Under the pieces are notes generated by a model. The model had not been told where the DNA came from. It saw only the letters and a program-made list of their open reading frames with translations, and searched no databases. 64,000 nt of DNA from Miscanthus floridulus. Taxonomy: Eukaryota > Streptophyta > Magnoliopsida > Poales > Poaceae. Each line of letters starts with the position of its first letter. The stretch's first letter is position 1. Positions 56,013 to 64,000 of this stretch are shown piece after piece. The position numbers and the translations under genes were made by a program. The DNA lies in NCBI RefSeq assembly GCF_019320115.1, contig NC_089591.1:21182502-21246501 (forward strand), given 5' to 3'.

Positions 56013-56463
56013 ATGAAAATCAAAATGATTTGTATTTGTATGTCTTTTTTTTGGCATGTGTTGAGTAGCTTTGCAGTGGCTTGATTCAAGTCATAGAGAC
56101 AGTCATGTATTTTAAGCAATCTTCAGAGTTTACCTTTACTCTTATATGCAATTGTGTTATGTTATTTGATGTAACTGGATTATATTTTGGATTGTAAAAG
56201 TGCTTTTCTTTTCTAATAAATGTATTTTTGGATGTTCTTGAGGAAGAGAAGCAACGAGTGTTGTAGCTGTTTTTTTATTGTAGTATGGGAAACTAGAATA
56301 GATTTCATATTCATTGTTTTCAAAGCATTATGGAAACAATCATGTATGGAAAGCAGATTTCCTTGTGTTTGTGTGTGTGTTTTGTGTGTGTTTCTAGTGG
56401 TGAGTTTTTATACTATCATGTGGTTAGGAATTAGAGAATAATTTTATTTTCTTTGATTTTGAG
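56013..56463. other. Flank of the GRF pseudogene
   Basis: AT-rich DNA with a possible polyadenylation signal AATAAATG (56215) and a TG-rich string (56365-56392). No gene seen. Confidence 0.4.
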
Positions 56464-57063
56464 AGATGGTGAACAATAGTCGGGTGGGGATGGTGGCAAG
56501 GTGGCTTAGGGGTCCTTGTGGTGGTGGAGGCAGCCGGGCCATGTCATGGTGTGGGGGCACCTACGGTCTTTGTTCAGAAGTGTTAACTAGGGTTTGCTGC
56601 CAGCGGTGAAGTATCTTAGTTGTAGCTCCGTGGCACACAATGTTGTAACTATCAATTATTGTTTGTTGTAACTTCCTTTTTTTAGTCTATGTGGTATGAG
56701 TTGCTGCTATTGATTTAGTTGTTTGTTTTCTTTGAAGAATTGGATTGGATCTTTGTATTTTTATTTTTTTATCATATATTTTGTGGTTATTTCTATTGGG
56801 AAATGGTGAACAATATTCTGAGGGCTTAAAAATTTTGGGGGAGGTAGGTAGGCTAGGCGGTTGGCAATGGTCGATGGACGGCTTAGGGGAGCTAGCGACG
56901 GTAGTGGTGGTCGGGCTAGGTCAGGGTGGGGCGTGCATTGCCATGGTGGTGGGGGCACGGGGAGTAGGGTGGTCGCTGCGTGCTCAGTAGGGTGTCGTTG
57001 GAGCTTTGTGGCCGTGGAGCTCCGGCGAGACCCTACTGAGCCCGCAGCAGGGGTGGTGGGCGG
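56464..57063. repeat. Diverged repeat, copy 1
   Basis: It shares order and most bases with 57311-57967 at an offset of about 896. Landmarks are GTGTTAACTAGGGTTTG (56579), TGCTGCTATTGATTTAGTTG (56702), GGTGAACAATATTCT (56805) and GAGACCCTACTGAGCC (57026). It has a GT-rich part that opens meaningless Gly/Val-rich frames. Not recognised as a known family. Confidence 0.75.
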
Positions 57064-57310
57064 TGGTAGTGGCACATGGTGCCGGAACATGCTTGCCTTA
57101 TTGAATCATTGCATTTATTTTATTTGTATGTACAAGACATAATAGAATGTAAATCTGTTTATTCTATGTTGTAGTTGAGTCATTGGAAATTTTTTATTTG
57201 TCAGAGCTGCTGCTATTATTCTATTTTGCTTTTGTTTGTTTGTAGAATCATATGGTAGCATAGAACTTCTTATTAGAAATTTGAGAAGGAATTTATTTGT
57301 CCGATGAAGT

Positions 57311-57967
57311 GATGGTGAAGAATGGTCCAGTGAGTTTATAGAAAAGAAAAAAAAATAAGGGTAGGAAGGCAGGCCAGGCGGTGAGGATAGTCAAACGACG
57401 GTTTATGGGTCCCTATAGCGGTCGACGTGGCCGGGCTAGGTCGGGGTAGGGGCGCCCCATGGTCTTTGTTGATAAGTGTTAACTGGGGTTTGTCGCCAGC
57501 AGTGAAGTATCTTTGTTATAGCCATGTGGCACATAAGTCTATAATTGTCGATTATGTTTTTTGTTGTAACTTGCTTTCTTTTTAGTTTTTGTGGTATTGA
57601 GATGCTGCTATTGATTTAGTTGTTTGTTTTCTTGAAGAATTATATTGGATCATTGTATTTATATTTTTTATCATATATTTGTGGTTATTGGTATTGGGAA
57701 ATGCTGAACAATATTCTCGGGGGCTTAAAAAAATTTGGGGGAGGTAGGTTGGATAGGCAGTTGGGAATGGTCGATGGGCGACTTAGGGGAGCTAGTGGCG
57801 GTAGTGGCAGTTGGGCCAAGTTGGGGCAGGGGCGTGCATTGCCAACGGGGGAGGGGTAGTAGGGTGGTCACCGTGGGTTCGGTAGGGTGTCATTGGAGCT
57901 CTGTGGCAGTGGTAGCGGCCGTAGAGCTCCGGTGAGACCCTACCGAGCCCACGGTGGGGGTGGTGGG
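57311..57967. repeat. Diverged repeat, copy 2
   Basis: Landmarks are GTGTTAACTGGGGTTTG (57476), TGCTGCTATTGATTTAGTTG (57602), GCTGAACAATATTCTC (57702) and GAGACCCTACCGAGCC (57933). The two copies differ by roughly 15 percent by eye, so this is an old tandem duplication. It is cut at 57967 by the LTR of element I. The 250 bases between copies (57064-57310) are AT-rich and unassigned. Confidence 0.75.
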
Positions 57968-60900
57968 TGTAACACTCTAGGTGTTAAGCATGCATTTAAC
58001 CTTCACATTGCATGATCATAAGCATCCATGAGCATGCATGTGCATGAGCATTTCAATGGCTATACCTTTGTTAGCTTATATTTCATGTGTATTACTTAAT
58101 TACCTTACTTAAGTTAGGGTTTTCATGGAACCAAAGTATGAAATATGTGTGGAACCTTGGGAATGCTTTAAACATGTTTAGAATAGCATAAGGAACCACT
58201 TTGGTATTCATGACTAAGTCTAGCTTAGTCTCTAAAACATTGATATGGTGTATGACATCTTTTTAAAGTGCTATATTTGACCTAGTTTGAATTATGTCAT
58301 AAGTCTTTGCATGGCAGTGAACCTTTAAGCAAAGTTGTAGTATTTGAGTAGATGAACAACTTTTATTTTTGGGCCATGAGCTAATTCAGTGCATAGCCTA
58401 GTCATTTTGTGCTGACAAAAATCAATGTCACTGGTTTCAGCACTTAGAATTTTTCTAAGTCCTTTTCTGCTTTCCAGTTTCGCAGGTTTGACTTTGGCAT
58501 GATTTTATTCCGTATTGACTGAGAATTAGACTATGATCTTTTAATAGAAATTGTAGATGGTATTATGGGCTACAACTTTGGTTTAGATTATTTGCGCTAG
58601 TACTTCACAGTTTTGGAGTTTGAGTCTCGCCAATTCGTGTTGTCAGGCTGCCTCGCTTGCTCTACTGACGGAACTGAATCGCGTCTACAGTGCCCGACCA
58701 TTTCAGAGCTTCAACGCCGCATGGCACCGTTGCGCGGCTCGGCCAGGCCACATCGAGCTGCAGCGCGGCACATCAAGCCCAAGCCTTCGCCCGTGACTCC
58801 CCAGCGCTCACATTCCATTTCTCTACCTCTCTTTGCCTTCGCGCTCGCCCACAGCCGCAGCAGTAGACCACCTCAACACCACCGTCGCCATTGCCAGCAC
58901 CTAGCTTGCTCGCGCCATGCAATCGCCACCGTAGCAACTTCGTCGTACTCCTACCATCGCACCGCACCCGTATTGCTCGCAAAAATCGCACGATGAGCCT
59001 TCGTGCCGCGCGCAGACCTCGCCGTGTTCCACCGCCGCATTTCGTTGGCATGGCCGCACCGTCTCCGACCACCTCCGGTCACGATAGTTGGTGCTCTAGA
59101 ATCGCCGTCATAGGTAGAAGCTTGGTGTAGCTCTTGATTGAGTTTTCTTGGTCAGCTCCGGCATCTTGCCGTCGAGCCGCTCTGCCGCCCCGCCATGAAC
59201 GCCGCCATCGTTGTTAGCTTGGACGATAGGTCTAGCTAGGTAGCTCTATAGGTGCGCGATATCGTGTGGAAGCTTGTGGTACCGATGCCGTCGCCGGTGA
59301 GGCTTGCCGTCGGTGAACTCCAGTCGATCCGCGTTGAGCAGCGCCTTCTCCCCTATTTTTCGGTCACTGACGAGCAGGCCCGTCTGATGCGTGGGCCCTG
59401 TCTATCAGCGACTGTGGATTAGAAAGATAGTTCATTTATTCAGATTTGAATGCCTACTTTGGAAAATCATAAGTCGAGTTTTAGAGGTCCAATTTTGGGG
59501 AACCAAATTTTGTTGTGTTCCTTAGTAAGTGTAGTTTTTTTTATAAAAATATGAAATGTACAGTTTCTTGTATTTTTCTTGGTGATTAAAATATATTTAT
59601 ATAAATGCTTTTTTAATGTTAGTAAACTTGTAAAAAAGATATCTTGAGCTAGAAGTGTGATAAAATTGTGATTCCAATTTTGTTGGTCTTGTGTTGACAT
59701 GCTCTAGCTAGGAAAAATATTAAACTTGCTGTAAACTTGTTTGGAGTAGGGAGTTTCTATTTATCTAGTAATAAAAGGCATTTTCTGAGGAAAATTGTAG
59801 GGATAAAATATGTAACATATTGATATGACAATTTTTGTACAGTAGTATGGAACTATTATGATGCTAGGAAAAAGGTATAATCTGTTGCTTGACACTTTTC
59901 TATAGGGTTTACTATTTTCACTAAAATAGGCATTGCTAGCTTGTGATTTTTGTAAAGGATGTTATACATGGTCAAATGGCATGAAACTTTTACAGTAGTC
60001 TTTTGGTAGTACTTGGAGGCCACTGTAATTTTCTGAGAATTTATTATGCATATTTGGTATAGGTTTATTATTTAACCTAATTATCTTACTAAATTAATAA
60101 AGGCATTTAAATAAATAGTTTGGGCTTGGCCATTATGTTTTCTTGAGTGTAATTGGTATTCTTGAACTGTTGGTAGACTTGGTGTTGTCAAATTTTGAAT
60201 GCTTACATGTAGTAGAAATATTGTTGCTTTATAATTTGAGTAAGAAGGGTTTTCAGATAAATTTTGTGGTTTGGTATGTTGCCTAGGATAAATGATGTTT
60301 GTTGTAGAAAGGGTTAACAACAAAGTTGTAGAGAACTTCTTCGTCTAGCTTGTGTTAAAATTTTAGGTCAATAGGACAAAGGGTTTAGGAGTTATAGCTG
60401 TTTAAATTTAGTTTTCTGAATTGCCTGTTCTCAGGAATTTCTGGACAGCACTGGATTGATTACCTATTTTAGTTAGGATAGAGTGCGAATTAGCTTTTGG
60501 TGATTAAATAATAGTTTTAGAAAATTTTATAAGCTTTCGATAAAGTCCAAGATCACAACATTTGGATAAGTAGAACTTCAGTTATGATGTAAACTTGTAA
60601 CGGTCATGTGTAGCTTAGATATTGCATTGGGTGAAATTTATAAGTAGAGAGAGACGAGATATGCACCTACTCAGTTAGTAAGGAGTTAGCATTGTTATCA
60701 TTTTGCTACTTAACATCATTGTTGTAGCACATACATTCCTCTATCATGTCCTCCGTGATCGTTCTTATGCATTCATGGGACTTACTTATGCATGCCACCG
60801 AAGAGATCACGCTAGTGGAGCTCGACGTCGACCCGCAGGAGGAGCATCAAGAAGTGCAGCACTAGGAGGTTCCCGGAGAAGGAGAGCTTGAAGTTGATCA

Positions 60901-62435
60901 CCTTCCTGAGTGCCCGGATCACCAGCCTTCAACGTTCGTGAAAGGCAAGCCCCGGAGCATTATAAGTCTCCCTATTTTATTAATGTCACTTAAAGTTATT
61001 GTGTTGCTGTATTATGTGACAGGAGTTGTTTGGAAACAATTGCTGCATAATACCTTCCTTGACCAGAAATATCTACCATGAATCCTATTTTAAGTCTAGG
61101 AACATTTATCATGCTTACCTATGCTTAGACCGGTAGAAGTCAGGTGATTTTCTGTCACCTGCGAGCTATAGGTGATAACTTAATCACGGTTGGCTATATT
61201 GTGCTATCGTGGAACATAACCTAGTATTATGGAATAAGTGGAGAGCGGGCGGAGTCTTATATGTGGTATTGTAGTGATTCTGTCTGTGTCGTTTAAGGAC
61301 CGGATGTTGGAGGTCATCTTGTCATGTTGAACGCACCCTCTCACATAGTTGGCCGGATAAGTCGTTCCGACCACGAAGCCGAGTAGCTCAACTCAGGCCG
61401 GGACCACAAGCGGTAAAACTGCGCACCCTAGAGGCAGTAAGGATGTGCGGAGAGCCAATGGCGTAAGCCTAAGGGCAGGTTAGAGTCCCGATCATCCTTG
61501 GCAGATTGGTTGTATCTCTGAGGGCACGGCGCTGGTCATACCCGCTATTGTACTTGAGTTGTACCAAAGGTGACCTAAGGCTACCTTCACGCGGTATGCC
61601 TGGGTGTGTGTTAGGAATAATTCCCCAGCTGGGTAGGAATCGATTCGAATCACCGTCTCTCCCAGATAGTGAGAACTTGACTTGAGTTCCTTTCATCGTA
61701 GTAATTGGTGGAAATGTTGGTTATGAGATTATGCAAGAACTCAACTGGATATGGTTATTATTGTGATGACTTAATGGTACCAACATGTTTGGCATAGGGT
61801 AGTTGCTAATCTAGTATGAGATGGGATTAATAACTGGTGATTCACAATAAATGATATGTTGGTTAACTTATGCTTTTTCTACAAATAATGTCTACCAGCT
61901 CTACTTATAAAGCCTTGCATACTCCTTGGTGTCATAGTATATTAGTTGGACGGGTAAGTCTAGCTGAGTACCTTCTCATACTTAGGGTTTTATTCCCGTT
62001 GTTGCAGATAACGTTATGTATCACGGCTACTGCAAGAACTGCCTTGCTGCTGCTGTTGATGAGGACTAGGACCATGGGTAATGGTCATTCTGTATTTCTT
62101 CTCACCTTTGTGCTTTTGGCTGGAGATGACTATGACACTAGCTTTGTATTAAACTACATGTGATGTTGATGTTAAACTACTTTGCTTCCGCTACTTTCAA
62201 ACTTGGTTTGTAATAATTATTCGAACTCTGATGTATGTGAAATATTTATGAACTATGATGTAACATGTGATGGGTTGTGTTGAATCTGTACGATCTTGGT
62301 TTGTATGTTGGTTGTTTGAGATCCTTCATGATTTTGTTGGACTACTGAGTTTATATGGGCTCAACTATGACAGTTTGATCGCTTCGGTGATTGCTATTGT
62401 ACTTGTGCTTTTATAAATTGGACGGTTCGGTGATA
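57968..62435 (+). mobile_element. Very long 5' LTR of element I (Ty3/gypsy type)
   Basis: It starts TGTAACACTCTAGGTG and ends near GGTTCGGTGATA, followed by a primer-site-like string. Length is about 4.47 kb. It has a GC-rich block (58700-59400) with overlapping meaningless ORFs, a TATA-like TTTATAAG at about 60638, and a long transcribed-type part. LTRs of this size occur in some grass gypsy families. The end is less certain than the start because a clean CA end is missing. The second LTR lies beyond the window. Confidence 0.65.
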
Positions 62436-62438
62436 GCT

Positions 62439-62450
62439 AGCATCAGAGCA
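62439..62450 (+). other. Decayed primer binding site of element I
   Basis: AGCATCAGAGCA corresponds to the tRNA-iMet-type TGGTATCAGAGCA with changes at its left end. Its position right after the LTR end supports it. Confidence 0.5.
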
Positions 62451-63185
62451 AGGATTCAACATTAAAACTTATCATATGTGTATTTAAAAACAAATGTTTT
62501 GTGTTATAAAAATCTAAAGTGTGCCAATGGTCATCTCCTTTATGCCCAGTTAAGGACTTTTAGGTGGCTATTTAAGTACTAACATGGGGTTTTTTACTTT
62601 TATCGTCCATACGGCGTGCTATTGTATGGATGCCATTCACTTGAATGGTAATGTATGGATCAAATGCCTCTACATCAAGGTAAGAAGGTAAGTTGATGAG
62701 TGGTATGACCGCAAGATGTGAGGGTGTGGTCGGGGAGAGTTAGTGTTGATACGACTATGTATGCATGCTTGCATGTGTATATGTTGTGTATTTAATTGTG
62801 GGTATAAATTATGATCGGGTAGCTTTGATACGGAAGTATATGTATGGGCATGCATATATGGAAGTATTTAGTTGCAACCTAGAGCCTAGATTTACATTTC
62901 TGTACTTATAATTGTTGGGTTGGGCTGAAATGAATTGTCTGCAGGTACACTAACAACGAAACGTGTAGTTCGTTTAGCTACAATTATATCAAGAGAACGT
63001 ATGTATGCCACCACGTATGTCGTTAGGAATTATTTTCTAAGTTTGTGAGGACGTACAGAATGAGCATACATCATGATACACCATTCATTCATGTTCCTGC
63101 ATTGTTTCCCCCTTAATTGACCTTATCGTTAAGTAACTCGTAGCTATCCTCGCGTTGTCTCACTCAAGTGTAACCTTTGTTACAG
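62451..63185 (+). other. Leader of element I
   Basis: About 0.7 kb of AT-rich DNA between primer site and first ORF. No gene seen. Confidence 0.5.
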
Positions 63186-64000
63186 ATGGCTGCCCCTAGA
63201 GCCCCAGTTGCTAGTGACATCTTTCTGGCACTGTTTGGGACTCCCACCTTACTATGGTGAGTGTTGAACTCTGTCGGATATGCGGAACCACCTCAATACT
63301 TTTGGAGAGAAGCGGTAACCGAAGGACAGAGGTGGTATGATGTATGAGTCACTGTCACAGCCCGTGAGGATAATCCTCAGTGGTAGGGGAGGTGTGTTGA
63401 GTCAGATGGATAGACCCTGTGGGAAGGTGCCCAAGTGGTAGCATTTGAGGTTCTAAGTGAGATTTGTAAGGAATTTGGGGATGAACTTGTGAATGGAACT
63501 GTTGGATCTTTTCCCCATGTCAATCGATCACAGACTACTTGGACCTAGCTAGATGGTAATGCTTTAGTCAGAGACAGGGATGAAAGAGCTAGAAGTAGCA
63601 ATGCAGCAATGAGTGCTATGTATGTAGTCATGAGGATGTTTTATTCACGCCAAGATAGCTACGTCAACTGCATGCTAGAGCTCCAAAGAGCATAGGCCGC
63701 ATAGCGCAGGATGAGAGCACGTGTGCGCAGGCACCGAAGGGCACTCCGGGTAGCTCAACATGAGATTGATAACTTCGTGATAGGCTTAGAAGCTCGCTGG
63801 AGGTAGTTTGACCTTACAGTGAGAGAAAGAGATGCAACATAGGATGAATTACATGGCGTCCATACTGAGAGGGACGTGGTTATTTATCTTGCTGAAAATA
63901 GAGAGGCAGCTAGGATTAGAATAGTATTCTAGGCCACTAGGTAGGCCATAGAGTTTGAGCAAAGGGAGCAGGAGCTCGTTCACCAGATCGAGGAGCTTCA
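63186..64000 (+). pseudogene. First ORF of element I, frame kept but 11 stops, runs off the window
   Basis: From ATG at 63186 one frame stays readable to 64000 (about 271 codons). It has stops at 63258 and 63345 (TGA) and at 63384, 63411, 63546, 63693, 63702, 63804, 63840, 63930 and 63942 (all TAG). No frameshift is needed. The N-terminal half reads YFWREAVTEGQRWYDV, VVAFEVLSEICKEFGDELV and SNAAMSAMYVVMRMF. The second half is Arg/Glu-rich and would form a long coiled coil (RRMRARVRRHRRALRVAQHE, REQELVHQIEEL). It is not gag, protease or RT. Position after the primer site parallels the decayed ORF at 4098 in element A. Function unknown. Confidence 0.65.

Noticed and set aside
56745..57142. Gly/Val-rich ORFs on both strands
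   Set aside because: GT-rich repeat sequence; the second copy of the repeat does not keep the frames.
58613..59130. 127-residue ORF with Arg/His/Ser-rich sequence
   Set aside because: It lies in the GC-rich part of the long LTR I, with an overlapping minus-strand ORF and no domain.
60703..60891. 62-residue ORF ending in an Arg-rich tail
   Set aside because: Chance frame in the LTR of element I; no domain or conservation evident.

Overview
The window looks like a stretch of a large, repeat-rich grass nuclear genome. Grass-type LTR retrotransposons, CACTA transposons whose terminal repeats carry the TTTGCCGAGTG motif, and a plant-only DUF1685 gene point to Poaceae, plausibly a panicoid grass such as sugarcane, Miscanthus or sorghum; the species is inference. 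By eye about 80 percent is transposable element. Only two host genes look intact: a two-exon DUF1685 gene (32691-33546, +) and a single-exon RING-H2 gene (41887-42237, -). A third, GRF-type zinc-finger locus (about 55378-56012, +) is broken.

Left block, 1-28259. A Ty3/gypsy chromovirus-type element (called A, + strand) spans nearly everything. Its 5' LTR (1553-3909) is interrupted by the LTR of another element (H, 1-1552). After a tRNA-iMet primer site come a decayed upstream ORF (about 4098-4985) and a decayed gag (5637-6522). A minus-strand Ty1/copia SIRE-type element (G, 6528 to about 13235) sits in gag and has lost its right end. A related LTR remnant (X, about 13236-15206) follows. Element A resumes at 15207 with integrase and chromodomain, then a polypurine tract and the 3' LTR (16598-17413 plus 26505-28259). 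That 3' LTR is split by a second, related element in the opposite direction (B, 17414-26504), which has two 3.5 kb LTRs around a 2 kb gutted interior.

Middle block, 28260-42808. There are two CACTA termini (ending at 29521 and 32161), an RNase H fragment of non-LTR type, the DUF1685 gene, a recent 1405-bp tandem duplication (34763-37560) that copies part of a solo LTR (C, 36787-39734), AT-rich intergenic DNA, and the RING-H2 gene.

Right block, 42809-64000. This is a three-level nest: copia element D (from 42809) is cut at 45873 by gypsy-type element F, whose LTR is in turn split by a gag-only SIRE-type copia element E (46148-51899). F continues to about 54274 with gag and a protease-like fragment. 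Then come anonymous repeat-like DNA, the GRF pseudogene, a diverged pair of roughly 600-650 bp repeats about 896 bp apart, and a very long LTR (I, 57968 to about 62435). Element I continues to the window end with an ORF whose frame is unbroken except for 11 stop codons, all TAG or TGA.

The genes do not form an operon or pathway. The story is layered transposition, methylation-type decay, and small duplications and deletions around two isolated host genes. All similarity statements are by reading; no alignment or database search was run. I found no convincing undescribed system. The most distinctive signals are the transition-only stop pattern in element I, short repeated motifs upstream of the TATA boxes in two SIRE-type LTRs, and extra ORFs between primer site and gag in elements A and I.
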